NCBI GenBank assembly: GCA_030268105.1
Contig: BSDZ01000103.1
Coordinates: forward strand, 62,001 to 126,000
From: Volvox africanus
Lineage: Eukaryota; Chlorophyta; Chlorophyceae; Chlamydomonadales; Volvocaceae
Reading direction: 5' to 3'
DNA length: 64,000 nucleotides
Position numbers and translations under genes: made by a program
In this document: piece after piece, positions 28,001-33,730 of the stretch
Layout: each line of letters begins with the position of its first letter
How positions within the stretch are numbered: position 1 is the first letter of the stretch
The notes under the pieces: model-generated
The model's database searches: none
Told to the model about the DNA's origin: nothing
Seen by the model: only the letters and a program-made list of their open reading frames with translations

Positions 28001-31000
28001 ATCAAATTTGTTATATCCCTTAAAGCCATCAAAGAAGGTGGCTAATGGTAATATTGAGGTAATTGAAGGCTCAGTTGTTACCAAACTACAAATTGACGAC
28101 TTCCATGATACAGTCAAACTACTTTCTTAAAGCAAGAGATACCAGGTGTTGACATCATCCTAGCTAATGACTGGTTGGTACGAAGGCCACCATGTGTTGG
28201 GCAACCCGTACCCTAATGGTGTATTAAAAACCAAATGCGGTGTACACATTTACACCCTTGCTTTGGGCTTCCCCGGGTATCGACGACAACCTTGATGCGA
28301 TAACCCTCATGAACTATGTCACAGCTACCCTCTATGTGGCGACTACTGCGAAACAAGGTGCTAAAGGAGCACGAAGTTACCTCCTAGTGCAAGCGGAAGA
28401 GCTACCTTCACAGAATACAGCTCCTGATGCCAACCCCGTCGGAAGTGATCTCCTTTCCGATGTTACAATCTCAGAGCTACTGGAGGAATACAAAGATCTC
28501 TTCGAGGAACTCATAGAGTTACCTCCCGACCATGATGTTGGCCACACAATTTGCTTGGTGGATGGTACAGTACCACCCGCTAAGCTGACGTACCAGTTAA
28601 CCCAATTGGAACAACAAGAGATGCAAAAGCAAGTTACCCAATTGCTTAATAAGGGTTATATTGAACCCTACACCTCACCCTATGGGGCGCCGGTTATTTT
28701 TGTCAAAAAGACAAATGGGCAAGGTCTTTGCATGGTCTTAGATTACCGTGCTCTTAACAACATCAATGTAAGAAGACGGTATCCTATGCAAGATATTACA
28801 GACCTTTTCGATAAACTCCAAAGCTACACTTTTTAGCTCCATGGACTTACAGCAGGGGTATTACCAGATTCGGATCTCCCCTGAAGATGTGGAGAAGACG
28901 GCCTTCATTGCCCCAGGCATGGGTCAATGCCCCAGTTCAAGGTACTTTGTTTTGGACTCACCAATACCCCTGCAACGTTCCAAGCAGTGATGAACCGTGT
29001 ATTCACTGACTACATTTGCAAATTTGTGCTAATGTACTTGGAAGATATACAAGTAAGACCCCGGCCGAGCATGGACAGCACCTCCGTTTGATACTGTCCT
29101 TGCTCGGAAAGCACAAATTCAAGGCAAAACTGTCGAAATGTCAGTTCAACCAGTTGGAACTGCATTTCTTGGACCAAAATGTGAGCCGTGAAGGCTTCAA
29201 AGTGGAAGGAAATATTTCGCCTGCTGGGCACCCACCTCCATATGAACACAGCCTTCCATCCACAATACAAGTAGGGTGTCGGCTTCCTCGAAGCCGGAAA
29301 GAAAAGGGTGGTGCCCCCCACAATCCGTACAGGCAGGTTACTTCAAAATGAAACGGTTTGAAGTTTGCGAGGTTGCGATGATGCCGGCTCATGACGTTAA
29401 GCAGGCAAACGACTGCAAACGCAAGGGCAGGGACCTCACGTCCCAACGGACTTCCGCGCGCGCGGAGGCCAATCCTCGCGCGCGTGCTGGCGGAGGCCTT
29501 TCCAAAGCGAACGGCGAGGACGTCAAGTGTTAGAGTGTCGCCAGTACTACTGATGGAAAGCTTTAAGCTGTATCTCCGAAATGCCTGCGGCTTCAGTAAT
29601 TCACCCCACAGCATCGAGCTCCATGTCGGCACTGTGGAACTCTTCTGCCCCGAGAATTGGCTTAAATTACTTGTACACAACGCTACATTCTTTGCAAATA
29701 ACTGTAAGCAAATTCGTCGATCTGCTGGTGGCAAATCTGTGAGAGCAACTTAGTCACCCAAACTGGTTGTTCGATTCATTTCACGCCGTCATGCCAGAAT
29801 TCCATTATGAGAAACGCGGCACCTTTTGGAATGAAATTTAGGCCGAGAGGCGTTGATGTGACCTTGACCGGGGTCAAAGGAGACTGACAAACTTGTTTGT
29901 CATCATACGATTGTTATTGGCCAAAATAAAGATACCTTGCAATATAGAATGTAATATGTGACAAATATCGCGTTTCCGCCGGGCGAGATATTACGTTTGG
30001 TCCGTCACATCTTTCTTACAGGGAGACAGAGAGACAGAGAGACTGACGGACATGGGCGGGGCCCCCCTGAGCGTCTCGCGCCTGGGCCCCACCCAAAGAT
30101 GGACAAACAGAGCGGATGAACCGACTTCTGGAAGAGACTTTGTGGTACTATATCTCACCCACTCAAGATGATTGGAATGAGCAAATACCATCGATCGAGT
30201 TTGCAATTAACAACTCAAAACAACGTTCCACGGGTATGACACCATTTGCTTAAAACGGTCTTACATAACCAGGAGTTCCGGCTGATTTGCATCTACCCTC
30301 TAAGGTGCCAGCCGCTGATGAGTATTAAACCATCATGCGTAGCAAATTCAAATCGCTATGAACTGTCTCCAGGCTGCGCAATCCAGACAAAAACAGGATG
30401 CCTCGTGCGTTATGAGGTTGGCAAAATGTGTTGTTAGGTACTAACAACATCAATCTGAAAAAACTTGGAACAAAGAAGCTGATGTCTAAGATCATCGGCC
30501 CATATACAGTTGTCGCAAATATTGGCGACACGGCGCTAAAATTGGAATTACCCCCTGACTCTCGCCTACACCCCGTCTTCCATGTGTCACTCCTAAAACC
30601 TTTTAAGGAGGACACTACAACAACCATCATCACCACTCTTAATCGAGGGTGAGCCGTACAACATGGTTGAAGTCATTGTAGACCACAGGGATATCTCGAT
30701 CCGTGGGGCCAAGATAAAATTCGTTGAGAGTTCCTTGTCAAATGGGAAGGATATGATTCCATCCATAATACTCACGAACCTGAGGCATCACTGAGACAAT
30801 CCGCTCCTTTGGCAGACGCCATTGATGAGTATGAGCGGAAATTAAAAGCCAAAGCCCGGCCGAAACCCGCTGAAGATCAAACCCCATCTAAGAGGAGACG
30901 ATAACACTGCCGAGACGATTCCCTTTAGAGGGGGGAAATACCTTAAGGCTAAAAATATTAATAGGTAATCTTGCAATAATGATACCTAATGGTACCCTAA

Positions 31001-33730
31001 ACCCTAATGATACCCTAATCCCTTAACCCTAATGATACATAATGATACCTAAAAAGCTCGCGATATGCAAAAGCAGGTTGCCGTACATCTTGGCAGGTGA
31101 ACCAATATTATAGTCACCCTGGTGGAGTGCTTTGGCCAGACACTAGTATTACATTACTAGTTGTTCGGAATTCAAGACTCCGCTGCCACCGATTTCCATT
31201 AGATGTACCAGTTTGCTGCATTGTCATACTTTGCGACAAAGTCGACATTCCTAAGCCGATGAAGTCGATGCTTCCGCATAGAAACTCTAGCATCGTTAAG
31301 GCGACTGCTACGTAGATGGCTAGATAGGTAGACACTCCTCTACAATTATCAGAAATGGCACTGGTTGAATGCGCTTTTATTTCAAATTGTAGTCGATATG
31401 TAGTTTTGAGCAATTGCTTAACGTTACATAGGCCAAAACCCACCGTAAACGTTTGTCTGTCAAAGACCATCTTTTTGTAGCTGCAGCTTTCAAAAAAGTC
31501 AGCGTAGCCATTGGGCCCCAGGAAGGCGTCCTTGACTTGTGTGACCTGTGGATTTGACGGCAAAGAAAGAGCACAATGTGTGACTTTTGTTAGGGCTGCT
31601 GGGATATGTATTTATGGGATAGGGGGTAAGCACGAACTATGTGCCTGAACTCGCTGGCCGTCTCTGAATGAAGAACGATGAAATCCTTCCGAGCAGAGAA
31701 CTCAGAAGTAATCTTGGCAAGGAGAAAGAGTAGGTAATTTGATGGCACCTGTGTATAAAAAAGTATTTTGGGGGCAGGGCCCCAGCGTGATGTGCCTTGA
31801 GGACCAGCACTGTAGGGGTTCCGGTCCAATTAAAGATTGCAGATAGAGGGATACACTCACAAAAGGGAGCCTGTCTGAAACAGTTCCGTCTCACGCTTTG
31901 CGGCAACATTTTCCGTATAAACACATCAACCATAAGTGCATTTAAATGGCTCGGAGCGCACAGGAAATACACATGCAACGCGGGAAACGTTTAAAAAATA
32001 CGGGCTAAGTGGCAGTTGCCTTGTTTGGAAAACCCCAAGCTTCAAACAATTCCACCTGAGTCAACTTCACTGGAGTAGTCCTGTCCCACTTCATTGGAGT
32101 CCTCAGTGGCTTCAGCCTGAACATATTTGTCTCTCAAGCATAACTTGAACCTAAGCAGCCTAGTTACCATGTATACACATTCGTGTGAAATTAGATGTGC
32201 TACTTGAAAGGTAGGAATAATATGAATTATTATTAGAAAATGATATGATAACTCAGGCTGAAGTCCCTGAGGACTCCACCGAAGTGGGACAGGGCTCTAT
32301 GGAAGTTGACTTAAATTGAAGTGTTTGGAATGTATGAAGTGTCTGAAGTCAAGGTGGACACTGGGTGTGGTATTCAGATTAGTTGAAGGGTACCAGGACT
32401 CCTCAGAAGGAAGGCACAGTTATTTCTGAAACTGAGAGAATAGGGGCTTCAATAGAGAGAAAGGTACTTTCCTGAAGAAAAAAGACTCCTGCAGCAGTAT
32501 GTCTTAGGGTTTTATGATAACCTGATAGGTAATCCGAGTGCCGCACATGTAATTGTAATATTATCTGAAGATGGGGTCAGTCAAATCGGCCTGGTGGACA
32601 AGTCTGATGAGGCAGATGCAGCCACTGGGCCTATGACAGGCTATAATGTGTAGTATCATGGGGTATCTAAGGCTAATATCAAAATGATCAGGAACTGGAC
32701 ATCTTCCTATCGGGCCTAAACAGTTTGGCGGATATTAACACAGAGATATAACATATTGCATCTGCGGGTAAGGAGCAGCATGAGAGTGCGGGAAGTGAAT
32801 ATGGAAGATTTGGATTGCTTTCACCACGGCAAAGGTTCTCAGATGGCGCAGGATTAGCTATTTTCTACATGCAGGAATAGAGTTCACGGTATGTTACAGA
32901 AGCCGGCCACCTCACATCATTACCTTGCTGTCTTTCCCTGAGTGTTTTGATCTTTATATCTTTATTGCTGCTACCGATGATTGGTTTTCATGTGTTCATC
33001 AAATGCCTATGCATACACTTCCTTGCCTCTTTCTTACATCCCAAATATAAATGAGGTTATATCAGTCATGATGGTGGCAGTGCAGGAAATTGGGGCAGCT
33101 AGCAGACCCCGCAACCAGTAAATCTTGAGCATAGCTCAACTGAATCGGTTGGTCCCTCAGCTAAATTCCCTGGGGAGCCCAAGGATGGTCGCAAACCATA
33201 TGTGGATTATTCGTTCATATATGGGATACACATATATAATGTAATCATGCAGGTGCAAGAAGCACCAGGTACGTACTACGATTGCATTAAGATGTGACTG
33301 TCATATTCGGATCCGAGCTTGATTCCGGTTCAATTCCAGCAGACTGTATGTCTAGGACTATATATTGGTCTTTGTGATCATAAACACCCTACAGTTATAT
33401 ATAGGAAGTGTGGTTGGTCAGCTGTGCTTAAGGACAGACACTTGGGGGACGGGGGACGGAGGACGGGGGACGGGACTTTAAACCCGCTCAGTGTCTAAAC
33501 TGTATCCAAGCTATCCTACGGTTCAGATACTGGGGGGCCTACCTTTTTCCTGGAATTCTCACCTTAGCCCCTCCTTGGCTCTCGCACTCTGAGCTATTGC
33601 TCAGACTAACCACCATTACCAGCATTCTTAATGTGACATTGGCAGGGGGTTTGGCTGATGCGGCAAGGTAAATCCTGGCGTCTGTGATGTTGGAGCACTT
33701 GGTCGTCAAGACGTTGAAGAGGAAGCACGT
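6624..33730 (-). CDS. Gametolysin-type (M11) metallopeptidase with Pro-rich linker and galactose-binding-like domain, 10 exons seen
   Basis: Secreted zinc/copper protease family that cleaves cell-wall or matrix glycoproteins in volvocine algae. Exons in transcript order: 33730-33563, 31545-31444, 27093-27003, 26076-25952, 24593-24298, 23956-23887, 23091-22953, 12966-12885, 12470-11839, 7082-6624. All nine introns are GT...AG and every junction keeps phase (0,0,1,0,2,0,1,2,1), giving about 721 codons. Order fits the family: N-terminal strand block, [67 protein letters not shown], then SPPP repeats and a lectin-like fold. The signal peptide exon(s) above 33.7 kb and anything after 6624 were not found. 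Introns of up to 10 kb are filled with transposons. Alternative: several gene fragments by chance in phase, which I consider unlikely. Confidence 0.85.
7165..7345. mobile_element. 181-bp foldback element with 5-bp target duplication
   Basis: Two arms of about 70 bp form an almost perfect palindrome around a short loop at 7235-7275. Termini are TGTTGTAGTCAGC and GCTGACTACAACA. The element is flanked on both sides by ATAAC (7160-7164 and 7346-7350), a clean target-site duplication. It lies in the M11 intron just upstream of the lectin-like exon and contains no gene. Confidence 0.8.
7729..7960 (+). repeat. CA-tract dispersed repeat (5' segment of the hairpin-ended family)
   Basis: Shares the block 'tagacat.gaggc..gtttacaggcatgcactc', a (CA)n run and 'gtgcagggtgcata' with copies near 8245, 11740, 13360, 14070, 15300 and 25640. 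Non-coding. Confidence 0.6.
8083..8250 (+). pseudogene. Ty3/gypsy protease-distal fragment
   Basis: Reading tat gta cca from 8083 gives [20 protein letters not shown], a stop (TGA), then [14 protein letters not shown]. This matches, residue for residue in many places, the segment after the protease of the first element (SSTLRQYCARIDMETATLHM, KGTLSIKVP near 2440-2530). It is an isolated piece lying between two copies of the CA-tract repeat. Confidence 0.7.
8240..8440 (+). repeat. Second CA-tract dispersed repeat copy
   Basis: Direct repeat of the block at 7729-7960, including 'gcagggtgcata' and the following 'ggaatgct...caataacaccactcaa'. The two copies bracket the gypsy fragment. Confidence 0.6.
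8550..8715 (+). repeat. 58-bp tandem repeat, about 2.5 copies
   Basis: The motif 'ggaaga.gg.cctgat.agaggtcgcctgatga' recurs at about 8587, 8645 and (partial) 8703, period 58 bp. Short open frames across it look artefactual. The following stretch to 9800 (GC moderate) shows no recognisable gene. Confidence 0.7.
9803..10007 (-). pseudogene. lysK: Fragment of a bacterial class I lysyl-tRNA synthetase
   Basis: From ATG 10007 the frame gives [14 protein letters not shown]..., then [10 protein letters not shown], the N-terminal signature of class I LysRS (AWPFEEA; TGYGPSGLPHIGT in the family). After TGYGP about 10 residues including the HIGH-type motif are missing and the frame shifts; the shifted frame reads [14 protein letters not shown] then DIPTKLI, the next conserved blocks of the same enzyme, and stops near 9805. 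Class I LysRS is a bacterial/archaeal enzyme not expected from an algal nucleus or organelle; the closest look is alphaproteobacterial (Rickettsiales-like), from memory. It is plainly non-functional. The AT-rich flank (10008-10540) differs from its surroundings. Confidence 0.78.
10008..10540. other. AT-rich stretch upstream of the lysK fragment
   Basis: Much more AT-rich than neighbouring DNA, with runs such as 'aaattattataaggattataacctatataaa'. No convincing ORF. It may be bacterial intergenic sequence brought in with the lysK fragment; it ends where the large R1 repeat begins at about 10541. Confidence 0.4.
10541..11393 (+). repeat. R1, copy 1: hairpin-ended dispersed repeat (about 850 bp)
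   Basis: Over 90% alike by eye to 29262-30100. Starts at 'acaatacaagtagggtgtcggcttcc', contains a moderately long open frame on each strand with no recognisable domain, a (GAGACA)n tract at 11271-11320, and ends with a GC-rich hairpin (gggcggggcccc ... ggggccccgccc, 11346-11386) followed by aaaaatg. Some indels differ between the copies. Non-autonomous: no transposase seen. Confidence 0.85.
11271..11320 (+). repeat. GAGACA microsatellite
   Basis: About eight units of gagaca near the 3' end of R1 copy 1; only two or three units are present in R1 copy 2. Confidence 0.9.
11583..11830 (-). repeat. Hairpin-ended family, reverse copy with CA tract and CCCCCGT repeats
   Basis: Contains a degenerate 3' hairpin module (11583-11637), the block 'taccatagcatagcttggatacagtttagacattga', a (CA)n run, and three cccccgt units. 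It abuts the 3' boundary of the Pro-rich exon. Confidence 0.55.
11839..12470 (-). CDS. M11 gene exon: Ser-Pro-Pro-rich linker
   Basis: Acceptor tatacgcag|G at 12471 and donor C|gtatgt at 11838 bound 210 codons of a hydroxyproline-rich, cell-wall-type sequence: [20 protein letters not shown] at the start, then repeats of [17 protein letters not shown] and [20 protein letters not shown] 162-bp (54-codon) unit occurs twice almost identically (about 11900-12060 and 12062-12222), with a partial third. Its first G completes a Pro codon begun by exon 12966-12885, and its last C begins the Arg codon completed by the lectin-like exon. Such linkers are normally hydroxylated and glycosylated in the secretory pathway. 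The Gly-rich frame on the opposite strand is a shadow. Confidence 0.8.
12885..12966 (-). CDS. M11 gene exon: last part of the peptidase domain
   Basis: Acceptor tttcag|TG, donor CC|gtaagtatg. Encodes [19 protein letters not shown] followed by NEC, like the final beta strand and Cys motif (LC.YVTGPSEC type) that closes M11 domains. Phases match exon 22953 before it and the Pro-rich exon after it. Confidence 0.8.
13317..13500 (+). repeat. Hairpin-ended family, 5' segment
   Basis: Starts 'ttccttgaagccggaaattaagtggggtcccc', then 'gtagcatgtgatag', a 'gtttaggtattgaggcttacagg' block, (CA)n and 'gcagggtgcataactgc'. Copy of the repeats at 13980, 15345 (reverse) and 25575. Between 12486 and 13317 nothing but the short exon at 12885 is recognisable. 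Confidence 0.6.
13980..14175 (+). repeat. Hairpin-ended family, 5' segment (second forward copy)
   Basis: 'caagagttggtgccagctttcttgaagccccaaaagggctgggcccc' followed by the 'catgtgatagc ... aatttaaacattgagatttaca' block and alternating tgca repeats. Confidence 0.6.
14177..15450 (-). mobile_element. Hairpin-ended repeat carrying bacterial-like cargo
   Basis: In reverse orientation it begins at about 15450 with 'gtcggctttcttgaagccagg...gggcggggcccc', runs through the CA-tract block, and ends with the GC-rich 3' hairpin at 14177-14222 (gggcagg...ccctgccc). Between the CA block and the 3' hairpin, about 14300-15130 is AT-rich and includes the YhcG-type fragment and another open frame (15120-14926, [19 protein letters not shown]) that I do not recognise. 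Confidence 0.55.
14327..14560 (-). pseudogene. Fragment of a bacterial YhcG/DUF1016-type (PDDEXK) nuclease
   Basis: The frame reads [16 protein letters not shown], then [20 protein letters not shown] and, after one stop (TAA), [14 protein letters not shown]. These are the conserved C-terminal blocks of the DUF1016/YhcG family: DLGQ..FY.N..D, (D/N)PTIG..LC and ASKYQ..LPTE. Members are bacterial, often next to restriction or toxin loci, and have a PD-(D/E)xK fold. The N-terminal half and the metal-binding Asp/Glu-Lys are not readable here. Only a remnant. Confidence 0.75.
15578..15680 (+). repeat. Solo LTR of the TRIM family
   Basis: TGTAGAATCTTGGGGTGTCT ... agatacaaca; 103 bp, TG...CA ends, aligned with the 104-bp LTRs of the array at 55.9 kb. 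No target duplication seen. Confidence 0.7.
15720..16100 (+). repeat. R2 dispersed repeat, copy 1 (possible gypsy solo LTR), with a nested TRIM LTR
   Basis: 'ggtcaacggttgaccctgcggttcaacaactaacccc' through 'gggggcctttacacctctggtaaattggtc' to 'ggataaggatactg' matches 36223-36470. In this copy the alignment is interrupted by the TRIM LTR at 15821-15927. The other copy directly follows a degenerate chromodomain, so R2 may be the LTR of that gypsy family. Confidence 0.6.
15821..15927 (+). repeat. Solo LTR of the TRIM family, nested in R2
   Basis: TGTAGTATCCTGGGGTATTT ... gagacacaaca, 107 bp. Flanks AACTG and AACCG differ by one base, a plausible decayed 5-bp target duplication. Confidence 0.75.
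16100..17230. other. No recognisable gene
   Basis: Contains 'cataaagggggttttacagcgcc' near 16300 (polypurine-like run before an LTR-like TTTTACAGC) and an open frame at 16945-17190 ([18 protein letters not shown]...) with no family resemblance I can name. Confidence 0.4.
17234..17571. repeat. Imperfect inverted repeat
   Basis: Left arm 'gatcgcgacgaaagcaacc' with 'gctttcgtacagtaaggatg' is mirrored at 17527-17571. Inner blocks 'gcgtaatgctttcacac' and 'gtgtgaaagcattac' also pair. Both arms read ESDHGCF in opposite directions. No target duplication found. Confidence 0.6.
17572..19200. other. No recognisable gene
   Basis: Open frames at 18149-18588 overlap in several phases and look like low-complexity sequence. 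A small arm 'ccagatacgaactgg' near 18500 resembles a T-arm but no complete tRNA can be folded around it. 18900-19080 is C/T-rich. Confidence 0.4.
19219..20966 (+). pseudogene. Ty3/gypsy element A: gag, protease and N-terminal reverse transcriptase
   Basis: Possible gag N-part at 19219-19644 ([20 protein letters not shown]) and gag core at 19724-19918 ([20 protein letters not shown]). A protease-like block at about 20100-20200 reads [14 protein letters not shown] starts in the frame 20417-20866: [40 protein letters not shown]. It stops at SYTF* at 20864-20866 because of one extra T in a T run; the next frame continues [19 protein letters not shown], after which homology ends near 20966. A small palindrome (gctacctacgaaggtagctcc) lies at about 20362. 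Closely related to element B at 27.6-30.9 kb, which has the same frameshift. Confidence 0.82.
21641..22350 (-). pseudogene. Ty3/gypsy element C: integrase C-terminal end
   Basis: Reverse-strand frames give [20 protein letters not shown] and [12 protein letters not shown] (22330-22180), then, after a frame change, [15 protein letters not shown] and [22 protein letters not shown] (22040-21880). These are the C-terminal integrase modules; a weak chromodomain-like segment follows to 21700. A polypurine run (agggggtgtaacagcc on the reverse strand) at 21641-21656 may mark the 3' LTR start. Stops and frame changes show it is dead. Confidence 0.75.
22953..23091 (-). CDS. M11 gene exon: LNIHEVNR block
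   Basis: Acceptor tttgcag|C at 23092, donor GGAG|gtgaga at 22952. Encodes [19 protein letters not shown] and [20 protein letters not shown]. This is the conserved segment after the metal site in gametolysins (NKLNIHE.N type). Starts in phase 0, ends in phase 1. The open frame on the + strand at 22966-23199 is its shadow. Confidence 0.85.
23307..23330 (+). repeat. Short telomere-like CCCTAAAA repeat
   Basis: gaaccctaaaaccctaaaaccctat: three CCCTA units spaced as CCCTAAAA (reverse of TTTTAGGG). Confidence 0.6.
23887..23956 (-). CDS. M11 gene exon: [10 protein letters not shown] block
   Basis: Acceptor cactcag|G, donor AAG|gtgcgtgag. Encodes [20 protein letters not shown]. The first G completes a Lys codon with the AA of the catalytic exon. 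The upstream intron contains a perfect small palindrome aaaaccctatatatatatagggtttt (about 23994-24019). Confidence 0.83.
24298..24593 (-). CDS. M11 gene catalytic exon (QExxHxxxxxH)
   Basis: Acceptor tctccag|GG at 24594, donor ACAAA|gtaagc at 24297. Ninety-eight codons hold the active site: [13 protein letters not shown], i.e. QExxHxxxxxH as in Volvox VMP proteins instead of the HExxH of Chlamydomonas gametolysin. Then come [11 protein letters not shown] (Met-turn), [14 protein letters not shown] and [19 protein letters not shown]. Both His ligands, the general-base Glu and the Met-turn are present, so the site looks intact. Confidence 0.92.
25254..25658. repeat. 405-bp near-perfect palindrome of two hairpin-ended repeat ends
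   Basis: Centre near 25456 (direct repeats of 'aagaaatttcttatgtt'). Each arm carries, in order from outside, 'gtctaaactatatccaagct', 'gatattggggggccacc' and 'cctggcttcacggaagcc' plus about 110 bp of unique sequence. The arms are essentially identical. Confidence 0.85.
25560..25830 (+). mobile_element. Short hairpin-ended family member
   Basis: 5' module 'gttggcttccgtgaagccaggaaaaggtggcccccc', then the CA block, a truncated TRIM LTR (25704-25760, 'tgttgtatctctgttgtgtc') and the 3' hairpin 'gggcagagccccctgaggcgcttcatgctgtggccctgccc' ending in aaaaatgg. This shows both ends of the family within 270 bp. Confidence 0.65.
25952..26076 (-). CDS. M11 gene exon: YVLPDN / CNWGGLG block
   Basis: Acceptor catgcag|AT, donor TCA|gtaagta. 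Encodes [20 protein letters not shown] and [20 protein letters not shown], equal to the R.V.VLP....C.W.G.G....W.S segment just before the metal-binding helix of M11 peptidases. In phase on both sides. Confidence 0.88.
26171..26232 (-). repeat. 3' hairpin module, isolated copy
   Basis: 'tttttggggttccagcgtgaagtacctcagggggccctgccctataggattgcccatgtccgt', reverse orientation. Confidence 0.6.
26311..26450 (+). repeat. R3 dispersed repeat, copy 1
   Basis: 'gtacatcttggtaggtgagccaatat' through 'ctttggccagatactg' to 'caagattctgctgcc' recurs at 31069-31195. Confidence 0.65.
26480..26873 (-). mobile_element. Single TRIM element
   Basis: LTRs at 26480-26586 and 26772-26873 flank 185 bp homologous to the internal part of the 295-bp array at 55.9 kb. 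Reverse-strand ends are TG...CA. A tRNA-primer-like site (tgagatcgagcggg) follows the upstream LTR and a purine run (gagggggaatac) precedes the other. Flanks CTAGT and CTTGT (4 of 5 match) suggest an aged target duplication. No coding capacity. Confidence 0.8.
27003..27093 (-). CDS. M11 gene exon: [12 protein letters not shown] block
   Basis: Acceptor gacgcag|G, donor GCTG|gtacgtg. Encodes [20 protein letters not shown] and [10 protein letters not shown], the Cys-containing helix that precedes the R.V.VLP strand in M11. Phase 0 in, phase 1 out, matching its neighbours. Confidence 0.8.
27615..30903 (+). pseudogene. Ty3/gypsy chromovirus element B, interrupted by R1
   Basis: Basic gag tail at 27615-27950; protease-end block near 28140 ([12 protein letters not shown]). 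RT at 28240-28836 is nearly identical to element A ([20 protein letters not shown]) and has the same extra-T stop (SYTF*). RT continues in other frames: [25 protein letters not shown] (YxDD altered), then [20 protein letters not shown]1 replaces the sequence from 29262 to 30100. The integrase resumes at once: [30 protein letters not shown] (30590), and a chromodomain frame ([16 protein letters not shown]) to PSKRRR* at 30903. A polypurine run (gaggggggaaatac) follows. Confidence 0.85.
29262..30100 (+). repeat. R1, copy 2, inside gypsy element B
   Basis: Matches 10541-11393 including both ends. Its 3' hairpin is gggcggggcccccc ... gggccccaccc (30056-30093). The integrase reading frame resumes within a few bases of the right end. 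Confidence 0.85.
30977..31050 (+). repeat. Degenerate CCCTAA-rich tract
   Basis: Repeats of 'taccctaa' / 'aaccctaatgatac' downstream of element B; telomere-like only in part. Confidence 0.5.
31069..31195 (+). repeat. R3 dispersed repeat, copy 2
   Basis: Aligned with 26311-26450. Confidence 0.65.
31444..31545 (-). CDS. M11 gene exon: [10 protein letters not shown] block
   Basis: Acceptor atccacag|G, donor ACG|gtgggttt. Encodes [20 protein letters not shown] then [14 protein letters not shown], typical of the N-terminal half of the M11 domain (V..AFFG..G.ADFF..CSYG...F). Phase 0 at both ends. Confidence 0.85.
32040..32325. repeat. Foldback repeat, arms about 80 bp
   Basis: 'cagtcctgtcccacttcattggagtcctcagtggcttcagcctga'-type left arm pairs with 'ctcaggctgaagtccctgaggactccaccgaagtgggacagg' (32250-32290), with further pairing outward. 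Confidence 0.6.
32649..32753 (+). repeat. Solo LTR of the TRIM family
   Basis: TGTAGTATCATGGGGTATCT ... gagatataaca, 105 bp; flanks TAATG / TATTG (4 of 5). Confidence 0.75.
33563..33730 (-). CDS. M11 gene exon: first recognised exon
   Basis: Acceptor ctgccgcag|A, donor AAG|gtgagaatt. Fifty-six codons in phase 0, ending [19 protein letters not shown] then ESQGGAK. The hydrophobic strand followed by a Cys fits the start of M11 domains (..LVI.L..C). The donor lies about 18 bp from the end of a hairpin-family module. Earlier exons (signal peptide, propeptide) were not identified between 33.8 and 35 kb. Confidence 0.6.

Larger units (their letters stand above)
31768..33545 (-). mobile_element. 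Possible long hairpin-ended element in an M11 intron
   Basis: A reverse 3' hairpin module at 31768-31816 (gggggcagggccccagcgtgatg) and a reverse 5' module at 33440-33545 (aactgtatccaagctatcc ... ggggggcctacctttttcctgg, with ggggga(c/g) repeats) lie in the orientation expected of one element. Its interior holds a foldback (32040-32325) and a TRIM solo LTR. Pairing of these two ends is inference. Confidence 0.4.
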
